64,000 nucleotides of DNA from Xenopus tropicalis (GCF_000004195.4 NC_030677.2:69464222-69528221); one strand, 5' to 3'; counted from the first letter of the stretch, positions 1 to 12,104 are shown. The notes: a model not told the origin generated them from the sequence alone. Program-made: numbers and translations.

Positions 1-856
1 GAATCAGAGAACAGAGGGATAAACACATTGTTTTACCATTATCTAGACAATTTTTGGATGGAGTGTACCTTTAAAGAATCTACAGGGTAGGGATTCCCTC
101 AGCTGTAACCTCAATTGCTGCTCCTTGTAGCCCTTTACCATGACACAAGTTTTCATCCATGTGCTGTTCAAACTGCATACTTCCACTGGCAGTGCTGATA
201 ACAAAGTACACTTGATGGACTATTTCCTGGCACGAGCCTTTAGTGTAGATAGGCACAATCAAACATACTTGGGCACAGGCTGCGTCTATGCGTCACTTTT
301 TCCCACATATACTATAAATAAATGAATTATGCAATTAACCGTTTCAACACCAGAGTCACAATACAGGGTGTTCAGCTGGGGCAGAGGAGAATCATGTTAA
401 CTGGCTAAGCTTGTGTAACTTTTGTTATGATTCTGACACAATTACTGAGCAAATGGTCTGCCATACAGATCATTAGAGGAAGATACAAATGAGACAAGGC
501 GCATATATATTTTAGTGATGTATTTCTTCCAAACTCCCACAAGTTCACCTCTGGGCAAATGTTAAAAATAAAATGGGCATCTATAATGCTGTCCCTCCAG
601 CCCTTCACAAGTGGGCAGTTACTACAACTGACCATTTCTACGCATAAACACAAATGATATATTTATTATATAATGTGTATATATACATCACATACATCCT
701 ATAATATTAAAGAGCTAATGTGTAAGCCAGGAATGCCCAACTAGCAGCCCTAAGGTGTTGACAAACTATAACTCCCATGACCCCAAGGCTGGAGGGCTAC
801 AGGTTAGGCGCTGCTGGGCCACAGACAATGAAGCCATATCTGTTCTTGCTACTTAC
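1..856 (-). other. camk2d: camk2d intron 1, 5' part (runs off the left edge)
   Basis: This is the start of the first intron, read on the minus strand from the splice donor at 856-851 (GTAAGT on the gene strand) leftwards out of the window. It is mostly AT-rich. The only structure I see is a short hAT-like foldback at about 728-817. The second camk2d exon, which would carry the glycine-rich loop of the kinase, is not inside the window. Short open frames here on both strands look like chance. Confidence 0.8.
728..817. mobile_element. short hAT-like foldback MITE remnant
   Basis: The left end reads CAGGAATGCCCAAC and the right end, inverted, reads close to CAGCAGCGCCTAACC. The inside contains the 'actataactcccatgac' type of core seen in a common vertebrate foldback repeat. 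The two ends pair imperfectly. No clear 8-bp target duplication was seen, so assignment to hAT is by resemblance only. It sits about 35 bases inside camk2d intron 1. A related fragment is at 17458-17505. Confidence 0.45.
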
Positions 857-918
857 TTTCCTAGCTCCTCGAAGAGCTGGTACTCATCCGTAAACCTGGT
901 GCAAGTAGTTGAAGCCAT
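857..918 (-). CDS. camk2d: camk2d exon 1 (CaM kinase II delta, N-terminal 20 codons)
   Basis: Read on the minus strand, an ATG at 918-916 opens a 20-codon frame beginning [13 protein letters not shown] and ending EELG, followed by two bases of a Lys codon and the consensus donor GTAAGT (856-851). This is the N-terminus of CaM kinase II, the Ca2+/calmodulin-activated Ser/Thr kinase that forms dodecamers. The residues lead into the first strand of the kinase domain just before the ATP-binding loop. MAS plus TDEY fits the delta isoform; alpha, as I recall, starts MATITCTRFTEEY. The start has G at -3 and G at +4, a strong Kozak context. The exon ends in phase 2 at the same Gly-Lys position used in other CaMKII genes. 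It has one Thr fewer than the mammalian delta sequence I remember. Neighbouring arsj supports the delta assignment by synteny. Only this exon is in the window. Confidence 0.93.
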
Positions 919-1660
919 AGCGCCTCCTCCCCCTGCTTTTTTCCGCTGGTGGTGCACGGTCGGGGTGCTAGGGGACGCGCAGCAGCGCAATGACAGGCAA
1001 GAGAAGCGGCAGCGGCGGGATCCCGAGGTGGCAGCAGTAGGGCGCAGAGTAGCTCCTAACCTGAGCCTGGGGAGGATGCTCGGCTTTCCCTCCTCCCTGT
1101 GCCCCTCTCCTCCTCCTCCTCCTCCTCCCCGCCTCTCTTCACGCAGCAGGGTCGGCTCACACGGTCACTGCTCTCTAGTGCTTAGTGCTTTGCCTTATTT
1201 GCAGCGTTTCCCCGTCTCCGCTTCACTTTCGCTTCCCTGTGGGGAGCGCAGCGTAAAACAAAAGAACGTAGTAGCGCAAAATGACAGTGTCACAAACAGC
1301 TGCTGGCTCCTTTTAGCTTGAATATCTCAAGACGCATTGGGGAAGGAAAGTGTCATATCGGGTGAAAGAGGAACCAAATACAGCGACAAAACTATAAAAA
1401 CGCGAAGGCGTCCTGCAGGTCGGTCATGCCGCTAGGACCCTTCTCAGAAAGCGCAGGCTAATGTCTTACTGCTTCCGACCCGCTGCCTCTAATGGCAGCC
1501 CGAGAGGGAACAGCTCACGGTTATATTTTATGCGGGTTAGATGTGCTCTGTGTGCGAGTGAGTGGGTACGAGCTGCTCGCTCCCCCCCCTACCGTTCTAT
1601 GGAACGCACCTCCCTCTAGCGACTCAACAACAGCAGACGAGTCCACAGAGATATCGGACG
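919..1660 (-). promoter_or_regulatory. camk2d: CpG-rich promoter and 5' UTR zone of camk2d
   Basis: The segment directly upstream of the camk2d start codon is strikingly G+C and CpG rich compared with the AT-rich surroundings; for example, 955-1030 carries about ten CpGs. This is the usual make-up of a vertebrate CpG-island promoter with a long 5' UTR. I cannot place the transcription start. A TATAAA at about 1393 is on the plus strand and so points the wrong way for camk2d. On the gene strand there is an AT-rich CATAAAATATA patch near 1525-1540. The open plus-strand frame across 755-1321 is a by-product of few stop codons in GC-rich DNA. The right boundary is approximate. Confidence 0.75.
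1105..1129. repeat. (CTC)n / (GGA)n microsatellite in the camk2d 5' region
   Basis: A run of TCC/CTC triplets of about eight units lies 190-210 bases upstream of the camk2d ATG. If transcribed it would be a GGA repeat in the 5' UTR on the gene strand. Confidence 0.85.
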
Positions 1661-2023
1661 GGGTATCATAGCACCATCATGTCCTGCGTGTTTTACCGGG
1701 AAATCCCTCTGTTTGTTACGCTCTGGGGGTGGAAGTAAACATCGTTAGAGAAAACTAGGAACTTCCTCAGCTAATAGCAAAGCTATTTTTGATTTAAAAA
1801 TGGTGTGGAAAGAAAAAACATTCAGTTCAAGCCATTAGTAAATTTCTTTTTTGTATTCATGATTTCTACCTTCTTACCGGGCGTTAGTTCCAGCCTACAC
1901 AACGTATTTATCCTAGTATATTGTCAAAACTATTGATTTTATACAGGAACCATGTCACTAGTCATGGTAAAAGCAGCTATGCATTCAAAGTGTGCATATT
2001 AACTATATACTAAGCAGTCAAAG

Positions 2024-2230
2024 GGGGTGATGTAATAAAAGGCACAAAGTCTGTACAGGTGCCAGAGGAGAGCCAAGCCAGGGAGGCACCCTAGGCAACA
2101 TGGCTGGCCACCTTCCCCCATCCCCTGCCCCTGAGTGATTGCTGGGGTTGCCTGTAATGTCAAGAGGTGGGGGGGGCTAGAGAGCGCAGACTAGGGGTAG
2201 GCAGAAGAAGTACCTGCCTGGTGCAATTTC
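2024..2230. repeat. old repeat fragments (MITE edge plus 'CCCTAGGCAAC' repeat)
   Basis: 2024-2055 (GATGTAATAAAAGGCAC...) resembles the outer edge of the hairpin MITE at 26380-26540. 2075-2220 contains CACCCTAGGCAACATGG and GACTAGGGGTAGGC, both also present in the repeat at 53262-54035 in a different order. These are fragments without visible ends. Confidence 0.5.
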
Positions 2231-2244
2231 AATTTCAATTTCAA
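2225..2244. repeat. (AATTTC)n short tandem repeat
   Basis: Three perfect copies of a hexamer. Confidence 0.85.
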
Positions 2245-5200
2245 ATACATGCTGAAATGCTGATGGGCCTGCTAGGGTTCATTTATGAAAGCAAGCAGAA
2301 GTGCTAAAATGGATGCAAAACTATGCATGCATTGATTGATTCAGAAAGGCTTTTAGATCCATACAGGCGCCTTTGCAACTTGCTGCAAGCCTAATGAGTT
2401 ATGCACAAGTGATATCATTGACACACGAGAACCCAGGAATTACCTTCACCATGGATCTGACCATAATTCCCTTAGTGCATTGTGTCTATATTCACAGGTG
2501 ACTTGTGGCAAGTGAATGTGATACTAATGGTGTTATTGATTCCACACTGAGGAACTGACAGCAGTCAACTACTAATGTAGTGGAAAAGTAGAGCAATGGA
2601 GTTGGTGCGCACCATGTCTGGACTTGTAGTCAGTAGTGTGGCTAAAAAGGTAACCTCTGTGTAGCAAAACATACCAGCCAGCAAGACCTCAGCGCTATCT
2701 TCAGTGCCGGATTTCTGTCTATGGGGCCCATAAGCTGCCCCCATTTTCCCCCCCCAGCAGGATCGCACGCATGCGTGTCCTTTTAGCTTACATACAGAGC
2801 ACTTGGGACAGGATGCACTAAGGTTTTCTTTACGAGCGGCTGGGTGGTATGCCGCACCTAAATTTATGCTTCCCTAAGCCCAGGCCTTTGTGGTTTGGGA
2901 ATCTGATCAGCTATTATCCTGATCAGCTATTATCCCGGCTTCAGCTTTAAACCCAGTGGGAGATCTGTAGCCTATAGGATAAACCCATGTAAATGGGATT
3001 TTTTTAAGAGTTTTGGAATTCATTCCCAGAATTCTTTTGTTTGCTTTGGTCTGTATAAGGCAGTCTCCTCAACCTTATTTATTTGGTTTTGCCACAAATC
3101 CAGGTCTGCCTATCTTGTTTAACACCCAGTACAGAGAAGGGGTGGCCACTGGGGGATTGATTTGTACAGTTGGGGAGTGGGAAATGGACTGTCTTTAGGG
3201 AAAGGGGGAAAACAGTATTTTTTAATGCCTTGTCCTTGATACACATAGCTGTGGGGGCAAAACTCTTATGCTCACGGCTCTTTCTGCAATTATCCTGTCT
3301 GATCCATTTGCTCCGGGGCACTGGGGGGGTGGGGGTGGGTTGCAGGACTGTGAAGCTGTGAGCTGCTTGCTCCTGGGGTTTTGCATTTATTGGTGGTGTT
3401 CACTTCGGCCCGAACTGGCAATCTGTGGATTGTGGCAAATACCATAGTTGCTGCTGTAAGATTCCATAGACAGTCACTACATATTGGGGGACTGTTTGAG
3501 CCTCCATGTATTAAAAATGCCAGGGCCTTTTGAATCCCAATCTCTCTGTTCCCTCTTTTCCACAGCAGGTCAAATGTATCAGCCCCTATGTATCAGCATC
3601 ACTTTATAGCCTCCAGCTTGTTGTGCTGAGAAATGAAGTGCAGTAACAACTGGGGTACAGTAGGCTGGTAGACAGCAGTGCACAGACCATTGTCAGACTT
3701 TGCCTATTGGCCCTTGTAGGCGCTTTAGAACCAGCTGCATTGCCGCACTTCACTGATTACAGGAAGAACTACACACTGTGAATTGTGGTTTTCATAACAT
3801 TCAGTACTGAACTGAGTGTATAATCTATATGCAGCGATAAGGCTGCACAATGTGCTGGTAATTTGCTTCCAATTTTAGTCACATGCTTTCTAAATCTGTT
3901 GGTATATTTTCTAAAGGAAGATAGCTGCAAAGAATATGCCATTCCTTTTATTAGCATGCAGCATAAATATCACCACTTCCCAGTTGTATTTCATATCAAT
4001 GCTTTCCGTCTGCGTTTGTATTGACTGCAGCAAAAACCCTTTTGGCCTGTTAGCATCAGGAATCCAGATATTTCTATAATGTGAGAATGTGAAAAGAATT
4101 CAGCAGTCTCGGCTAGTTTCAGCCTACAGGGAACACTTGGTGCTGGCACATTGTGTAGGGCAGCAATGATTTGAATACCTCCCTGCAACATTTATCTATT
4201 ACATAAAAACTGTCTCAGTGTCATTTGTTTTCTGTAATGGAGTAACCAGCTATGCAGCCTGCAGCAGTCAGTGTCAGATTTACTGTACCAGGGGAAAAGC
4301 TGCTATTACTGTTTGGAAAGTTAAGTGGGAGGATGTAAAAAGCAATATCAAAACCGGCAGTGGGGCTTGTTTACTAATGATGCCTCAGACATTCTAAAAG
4401 TGAGTGAAAGTGAGGAAACCCAGTCTATAACAATTATAATAAGTATGCAACATAACAATATAAACACGCAGGGCCACAGAGCTCACATTTTTTGGCAATA
4501 GGTGCAGCTGTTTGCCATATTGTTACACCTCTATTGTATAGTGGAAAGTGATGTTTAACAAGACCACATTTTTAATAGAACAATTTTTCTAAGGACAGAA
4601 ATCCCTGTATGTGCAATAACTCTAATGAAAAAGGCTCACACTAGTACACAAACAATTCCTATTCACCAGGTTAATTGTTGGCAGCAGCAGTCTATTAAGC
4701 ACATCTACCTCTCTGTAGTCCACACACTCCCAAGAATGGTTCAGGACCCAACTTTGCAATCCCTTCTTAGATAAGGAGTATAAAGTTTTGAAAAGCTGGT
4801 CATTTTGTTAAGGGAAACATTGTTTCTTAAAAGAATATTTTAAACTTGTCATTCAAACTTTTCTACAGCAAAAAAAGAATTTTGATGGTTATTAGTCATA
4901 AATGAACTACAGTGTACACTTCTGGCCAATCTCTGCTTAAAATGTAGTACTTCAGGATGATAAAATGAATTATTTGAAAAAATAAGCAGGGGGTCATTGG
5001 GAACTGTACTGTTGCCTACAGGAAATCAGGCTTACTAGGGGTGACAAAGCACCCGAAAATACCTTGCTGTGCAGTGAATGAGAACTGCAGCAGGAAAACG
5101 TTTGAATTTCCTAAGTGTGTGAAAATGAGTGTTTTTGTGTGATTCAAATATTTTGAAAGGTATTTGCAATTTCCTATGAGCAACAAAGGGCCCTAAGTGC

Positions 5201-5548
5201 CATTAACCCAACTGTATCTTGTATCAAATAAAACTTTATAATAATAAGACTATGACCCCTGACAGAGCAGCATGATTAAAAAGGAAGGGGGGGTGATAGG
5301 AGTGGTCAGGTATAACTAGCACTGTTATTCCCATAGCACTAACAGTGCTAAACACTTCTTTAGTGCTGGAAGAGCCCTTTAAGCGAGACAGTAACCTGGT
5401 GTCCCAGCTGGATCTTATTGGCCCATATCTGCTTGAGCTATATAAGGAGTTTGTTGCATAGAGCTATTTGTTTAGTGGATCAGATGGATTCTAGATATTA
5501 GAGGGATCACCGCACTAAGACCAGCCAGATCTCAGATCAAGTGCTCGC

Positions 5549-5592
5549 TGGAGGATGTGGAGGATGGATGTGGAGGATGGATATGGACGATG
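5549..5592. repeat. GGATGTGGA-type mini tandem repeat
   Basis: Degenerate units of GGATGTGGA / GGATGGATGTGGA repeat three to four times before decaying into GGATATGGACGATG. Confidence 0.7.
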
Positions 5593-7163
5593 TGACTATC
5601 TTCTGCACTGATCAGCAGTTGTGAGAGTGATCATCCAGACATACAAGCTTTGGTAGAGCTTCATGGGCTAAAGTCAACTTCAGGAAGTCAGACCCTTCTC
5701 TTTGGAGAGTGAAACCTGACTTCTCACACCATCTTTTTTTCTGTCAAGACTTCATTAATTTCCTTGAAGTTTTGTATAATGGTGAGGGTTCTGCCCTGAA
5801 GTGTGGGGATAAGATGATGGCTAAAGTATGGCAAAAGGCCTTTAGAACCTCAAAGATTTTACCATTGAATGGAAAATACTGGTGCTGTTGAAATCCATCT
5901 TTCAAAAACACTAACAATTTTTTTAATATTATTTTAAAATTTCACATGCAGGTACAGGGTACAACAGCCATGTGACCTGTGCACTGATAAACTTGAGTCA
6001 CTCTTTACTGCTAAGGTGCAAGTTGGAGTGATATCACCCCCCTTCCATCAGCCGACCAGAAGAACAATGGGAAGGTAGCAAAATAGCAGCTCCCAGTAGA
6101 TATCAGAATAGCACTCAATAGTAAGAAATCCAATTCTGGCTTGTGACTCCTCCAGTTAGATGGGAGTAGGAGAAACAGTAGGTTACCTGAAAGTAATTCT
6201 AAAGTGTAGCACTGGCTCTTTCAGAAAGTTCAGACACAATGCACTGAGATAGCTGCCTACACACCAATATTACAATTAAAAAAATACGTTTGTTGGTTCA
6301 AGAATAACATTTTAAATGATAGAGTGAATTATTTGCTATGTAAACAATGTAATTTAGAAATAAAAAGTACACCATAAAAATCATGACAGTATCTCTTTAA
6401 CGAAAGGCATGAAGAACTGAGAAGCACCAACTATAGTGTAGTGCAAAAAGTGCATTTTGACATAAATACGTTTAATGAAAATGGTTTTACGCTTAACTGA
6501 CTGCAAGCAAATTACAGGTGCTGCAATTGCTCTCGCAGACATACATGAACCCCAAGGAACCTGGTGGCAGCTCATGTCCTTTATTCTGCTACTTTCTTCT
6601 GCCACTGCTGGAAAACCCCTTGGTTTTACCTGGATGTTACAAAGTTTGTGAGTGAACACCAACTGGAGGGAGTCAAGCCCAATTTGTGGAAAGCAAAGAC
6701 AATCCACAAGTCAATAAGAGCCAAGAATGTGATGAAGTTTATTCCTGGGCTCCCATCTGACATTGCAAAGTCCGTCTGCAAAATGCTTCTTCAAACAGGC
6801 TGACCCACAAGAATATTGCATGGATGGCTATTCAAGGTGGACTTTCCTTAGAAACCTTCATGCACGCCCTTAACCTGTGCAGATACCAGCATTGCCCATG
6901 GTGTATCATTCATTTGCTGAGCAAACTAAATCTGACCCAAAATCTAATTTACTTCATATACAGTCCTGCATATAATTAGTATGGCTATATAAAAATAATG
7001 ATTATTGTATTTGCAACCTTGTAGCAACCTTTTCTGCTCATCATAAAGGGATCTAATTGCTACCTATAGGAGATTCTCTTAACTGATGCCCAGAGGGGAA
7101 ATCTCATTTATAATTAAAAGTAAACTATGAGGCTAAATGGATCACTCAGCTCAGCAATCTCTT
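5593..7163. other. intergenic, no gene seen
   Basis: Overlapping open frames on both strands near 6381-6803 show no recognisable protein, no splice context and no conserved motif, and I treat them as chance. No clear repeat ends were found. Confidence 0.5.
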
Positions 7164-7225
7164 CTTATTATTATTGTTCTTTATATAGCACCAGGATGTT
7201 ATGAAGTGCTTTACTAAGATTGTTC
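7164..7225 (-). mobile_element. SINE/retroposon tail fragment
   Basis: TTATTATTATTGTTCTTTATATAGCACC followed by GAAGTGCTTTACTAAG resembles, inverted, the tail seen in the plus-strand SINE at 29565-29845 (AAAGTGCTGTGGAATATTT...). Confidence 0.45.
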
Positions 7226-7942
7226 TTCATGTGAATAAGACTCTGCCACTTTGGAGCAAAATCTTGGTTTCTATCAAAATCAGATTGATTAGGGGTCAAT
7301 TAACCTGCCTGTATGTTTTTGAGAGTGGGCAGAAATAAGAGTACTATTTCTATGATATAAGATTTTTATTATAAATATTTACTTATATATTTATATAATA
7401 AATGTCTATAAGAAGACATAACAATGTCGGCAACTGATACATATACGCAAATTCGATAATCTTCTCCAGTGTATTAAGAGATTGAAAACTTAAATGATTT
7501 TGTTGTAAGGTCCATATGCTTCTAGTATTTGTGTAGAAGCCTTTGTTTATATTTATGTTTCCTTATAATATGAGATGGTTTATGCATATTGTAAAATAAG
7601 ACTAAATTTATTTTCATTTCTTCCTCAGTTTCCTGACCATACAAAGAGCGATCTGGAGTTTGTGTTCCAGATGGTGTATTAAACACTGCAGTACATGTGC
7701 AACTGAAATTTAATTTTACACTTACATGTTACATATTATATACTGGGGCTTAATCCCTATTTAAAGGATCATCTAGTCAGTTTAGTATTTTTGTCAGTTG
7801 TTTTTGACAAACCAGAGGATATATAATATTTATTGTGAAGTTTTCTGAATATCTTTAAAAAAAACAAAGCCATATTGCATTCCAACCAGATTTGGCAATG
7901 GAAAAGTTAACCAAGATCTTCTTTAACAGAGCTAAGGTCAAG

Positions 7943-8105
7943 TATAGGTTTGTGATCTATTAACCCGAAAAAAATTGAACATGAAATAAACCTAACAGGA
8001 TTGTTTTGCCACCAGTATGGATTAATGCAGCTTGGGTAGCAAGGCACTGTTTTAATATTACAAAGGAAATGGAAAGATTTTTTTTAATTAAAATTATTTA
8101 AAATG
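7943..8105. mobile_element. fragment of the TACAGGTAT MITE family
   Basis: It begins TATAGGTTTGTGATC, then carries the family's internal landmarks: 'ATAAACCTAACAGGATTGTTTTGCC' in pieces and the GCACTGTTTTAATATTACA stretch. It is diverged and the right end is lost. Confidence 0.6.
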
Positions 8106-8369
8106 AATAAATTCTCAAGAAAAATTGTTTGATCAAAATTTACTCTGCACATATTTCCTTCCTGTTATTCAGATCTTACTGGATATTGGCTTTCCCCATA
8201 AGCCATGCCATACTAGTACAGTGTACTAGCATGGGATGACAAATATGCTGCCACTCACTTGTAAAAGCAGGATTTTGAGCAACAATTAGACTGAAACTAA
8301 GGGGCTAGAAAAATGGTGTAAAAAGCTAAATGTTAAATGAATGGCAAATTTAGTAAGGTGTGTGTTTTA

Positions 8370-9250
8370 TTTTACGCCACGTAGTTGCGGAAGGGCAGAA
8401 AAAATGCAGACTGAGAGCGAGGGAGCCAATGCAATGTTTCTAAACTGAAGTTTTTTCTGCAATGTTTAGCATGGTATTCACTAGTCATGCCAAGTACCCT
8501 CCCACAAAAATGGTGCCAAAAAGTGACCCTGGTAACCATCACAACCACTGTAAACAAACAGCATGGAGAAAAGAAGTAAAAAGAGGCAAAGAAATATAAT
8601 AAAATGGGGAAAACTATAGTGTTACAAGTGTTGCAGTTATGTGTAAGGTTATTAGGTTTCAACCCATGTATCAAGTGAAAGAATGTTGCAAGAAGTATCT
8701 AAACATTAAAGTATGGGGAATAACTTTCATACGACATATCAGGTGCAAACAGAGCAACAACAGCAGGACACAAAGCAAATCAGGGAGAATTGTATCGAAT
8801 CAACTACATAACCACCTGAAGGACATAGTCATGCGTATCTGAAACACTGTAACAGTGTGTGTTCTCTCAGTCATCATTTGGAGCGAATTGCGTCACGAGC
8901 AGTGTTCAGTCATGGACGCACCAAGTCACGAAATTACACAGGACAAACGCTACTTAGCGGGCATGGTTGGTGGGCACATCAAGGACATTGCATCCATTAG
9001 ATATATAGGCACATCGAATGTCAAGCAAGATTTTAGTACTAGACAGCAGGTCAGCTGGCAGGTAGTGACAGGTTCAAGTGCCCTGCACCAATGCATAGAA
9101 ATCTGCGTGAAAAGAGGTGCTATTACCTCACAAGTAAAGTCAACCAGTAGGGCAAGCTATGTCCTGCGTCCTAGGTGTTAGTACATGGCACTGCTCAGAA
9201 GTGTTGCTGTGCACTGACACCCATTGATAATGAGAAGTACACAAAGCAGT
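8370..9250. other. unassigned segment with above-background CpG
   Basis: This stretch has scattered CpGs (GCGAATTGCGTCACGAGC, CATGGACGCACC, CATGCGTATC) unlike its AT-rich neighbours, and several overlapping open frames of about 70-110 codons on both strands. I recognise no protein family, terminal repeat or tandem structure. It could be the decayed remains of a mobile element or unique DNA. Confidence 0.4.
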
Positions 9251-9907
9251 ACAAATTATGTCCAAAACTAAAAACTATTGTTTACAGTTACAGATGGTAC
9301 ACATATACCAGACTTAAAAATGTAACCAAAGTTAATGGTTATTTAGCAGAATCATTACAGGGTTGGATTTGCATGGTTCTTATATAGTTTTAAAGTAAAA
9401 TATCACCAGTGCAATCATATTATTAGCAGAGCTGCTTTCAGAACTGATTTTCCTTCTTTCAGAATCCTAGGCAGCCAGTGCTTACACAGCACAATGCAAA
9501 CAAATACAAAGGTTATATCATTAAAGAAAAAACTCTGGGCAAACTCTGACTCACCTGCAGGGAATGCATTAACTTGACCCTGAAAATCACACCATGCCTC
9601 ACTAGCTTATAGGGTGCTGGGAATTGTTACATAAGTTAGATTTTGTTGTTGTGCTGCTAATTGTATTCATTAGTTTTTCTACAATAAGGACTATGCCAGA
9701 CAATTAAAGAATGCTCCCGAGTACTGGTAAATGTAGTCCTAGTCCATACCACTCCTAACAAACTAACAAATACTATGCCATTATACTGTCATCTAGTAAG
9801 CAGTAGCAACAAATCTGTGTATTGCTGTTATAGTCTTACTACAGTTATTGCAGATTAAATAAAGAAGAGGCATTTACTTAGCTGCTATAGGTAACTGATA
9901 CTGTGCA
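9251..9907. other. intergenic, nothing recognised
   Basis: AT-rich sequence with no repeat ends or coding signal that I can support. Confidence 0.5.
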
Positions 9908-10300
9908 TACACTATATAACCAAATGTCTCTAGATCACATTTTTAACCAAAACAATCTGGACACTGACTAAAAGAACCTACCCTCAGTTGAAACACTTTA
10001 TGCTGAGTTCAAAACTATTCATAGGATCTTTATGTGTAATCAGAGGCAAACTTTACTATATGCTTTACTATATCGCCAAGACCCCAGTTTCATTGAAAGC
10101 AAGCCTAAAGGCTACAGCATGCAATGATATTCTCTACATTTTTAAGCTTCCTACTTTTAAAATTATGGCAACAGTTTGGGTACTGTTTTAAGCACAAGGT
10201 GAGGTCTGAGGGGACAGAGCCCTGACCTTAACCCAACTATGAACCAAGCCTGGTCTGCAATGTCGATGCCCAACCTCGATAATGCTGTATAAAAAAACAT
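9908..10300 (+). pseudogene. heavily decayed Tc1-type transposon and transposase relic
   Basis: The left end TACACTATATAACC resembles the terminus of a widespread Tc1-like family (from memory, TACACTATATGG...). Further on, TTATGGCAACAGTTTGGG, then ACAGAGCCCTGACCTTAACC, follow the order found in Tc1 transposase genes. CCT GAC CTT AAC CCA at 10221-10235 encodes PDLNP, the motif just before the catalytic Glu. The Glu segment itself is deleted, and the text resumes with a 'CCAAGCCTGGTCTGCAATG' type stretch and 'GCCCAACCTCGATAATGCT'. The whole is internally deleted and full of stops. I did not find the right terminal repeat. Confidence 0.65.
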
Positions 10301-11724
10301 GTATTGAGCATGGACTGGTCATTAAAGATGAACAAAGCGATTCAGTAAACTCCAGAGGAGTCATGTACATCTGCAGATGCATTTGTGCTCCCCACAGTCA
10401 GTTGTGCTTAAAACCACTTTCATTAAAGAAAATTGTGTCAAAATGCTCTCTTTGTACCTCGGTGACGCTCAGTCCTTTCAGCCTTTTTGATCTGAATTGA
10501 ACGCTGCTGCATCTATCGATAAAGGGAAAACCTAGAGCTACCACCACATTCGGGCCAGGGTTCCCTCAGCACCCTGCATCAGTTGCCGCAACTGTGCCCA
10601 ATTTTTCTTGAAGTGCACGTGCAATTGCATCAATTTTGGGGTAATCAGAGGCAACTGTGGTAGGTGCAGCACAATTGTGTCAAAGGCATTGCCCCTTTGC
10701 AACCTCCATTACAATGGAATTTTGGCAACAAAACGCTGTATTATGGGAAAAAAAACTTGATGATTGTGCTAGAAATAGCACTTTACTCATTGAACTTGTG
10801 GACATACATGTATACTCAGATTTGAAAAGGTCATGAAAATATGGCTATGCAATATTTGCCACAATTTGCTAAACTATGTTTATAAAAATAGCAAACAACA
10901 TGTAGTTATATTTGAATAGAATTTCCTCTTTTGAGCGATTTACCAGCGATAATACTTTAGCATTAGGATTAGATGTGATTCAGGGGAAAAGCAAAGGTGG
11001 GATCAAGGTAGAACAATTATGGAAATGAGATTAAAGGGTTATGGTCACCTTGCTCTGCTTTAATTTTATAAAAAAACATAACTCTCTTGCTGGGTGGCCT
11101 CCACCTTGTTCCTGCTCTCCACATGCTTTATTTTATGAATCCATAATTTTGTTATAGCCCTAAATGCCATATGTGTGACACATATAATGAGCCAATTACA
11201 TGAAGAGCTTGCACCATGCTGATCTACAGAAGAGTGATTTGTAACACTAGTTTGAAGTCTTGATTAGGGTTTTTTAAGGTTTTAACCCTTTATCTGCCAA
11301 CAATGTAGATGTTATGTCTTTGGCAAGGAAACAGAATAACAGAAATGTCTAGATTCTGAATTCTAGATTTCTGAATTTAATGCTAATTAATAGAAATCAT
11401 GCTTTGTTATGCAATGTGCATTTACAGAGATTCTGAGATCTCTGGCAGTAAGAACGTGATTTGCTAAACAGACATTTTGAAAAATTTTAGTGGCATCATG
11501 TCAGTTCTAAAAGTTTTTAAGCATATCTTGGCAAACTTAAATGTATCCATTCTCGCACTGAACATGTATGTGTCCTCTCATCTCTGCTAATAAGCCTAGC
11601 TTTAATGTGCCTGATAATTAATGTTCAACTTTACTTCAGTACTTATAATGTATAAAGGAAGGATATTGATTCTTTGCACTTCAACATTCAGCAACAGTCA
11701 CTATTTCTTTCTGCCAATATGAAT
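10301..11724. other. intergenic, nothing recognised
   Basis: No gene. 10500-10740 is somewhat less AT-rich but has no repeat ends that I can see. Confidence 0.5.
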
Positions 11725-11895
11725 TTTAGATAAAAACAAGAGATCCTCTGCACTAACCTAATATCAATATATTTAGGACATTAAGACATTCTGTGCATGA
11801 AGCTACAAAGCAATTCCCTTCAGTTTAAACAAAACTGTGAAAAAAATTGTTAGTCCTTGCATTGCAATGTACTTCAGGCTAGCCAACTATGTCAT
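11725..11895. repeat. direct duplicate, copy A
   Basis: Copy A carries AGATCCTCTGCAC at 11741, AAGACATTCTGTGCAT and ATTGCAATGTAC, matched in the same order and orientation by copy B at about 12105-12250. The copies are clearly diverged, with small indels (offset 381 falling to 357 bases). Confidence 0.7.
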
Positions 11896-12104
11896 CCCAG
11901 GTCTGGTCAGTCCTACACTCACTTTCATTTGATACATTAAGAACTCTACTTGTTCATTATACATTTTTACAGGGACTGAGGGACTGGGATCACCTGTCGT
12001 TGGGAAGGATGGAAGCAACAACAAGGAGCTCCTGCATAAACTATAACAAACAAGGGAAAGTTCTGTTTGCCACTAAATTTAAAATTGTTTGTTTTTGTCA
12101 TATA

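Larger units (their letters stand above)
1661..5548. other. intergenic, AT-rich, no gene seen
   Basis: This follows the CpG island. I see no coding exon. It holds the repeat fragments at 2024-2245, a small 15-base tandem duplication (TGATCAGCTATTATC) near 2906-2938, and otherwise unique-looking sequence with only chance open frames. Confidence 0.6.

Noticed and set aside
755..1321. 188-codon plus-strand open frame
   Set aside because: It runs antisense through camk2d exon 1 and the CpG-rich 5' region. Low stop density in GC-rich DNA explains it; the product is low-complexity Pro/Ser/Arg.
1388..1400. TATAAA box near 1393
   Set aside because: It is on the plus strand, opposite to camk2d, with no downstream coding frame to drive.
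6381..6803. Overlapping 108- and 79-codon frames on opposite strands
   Set aside because: No domain, no splice context and no repeat identity; overlapping both strands is typical of chance frames.
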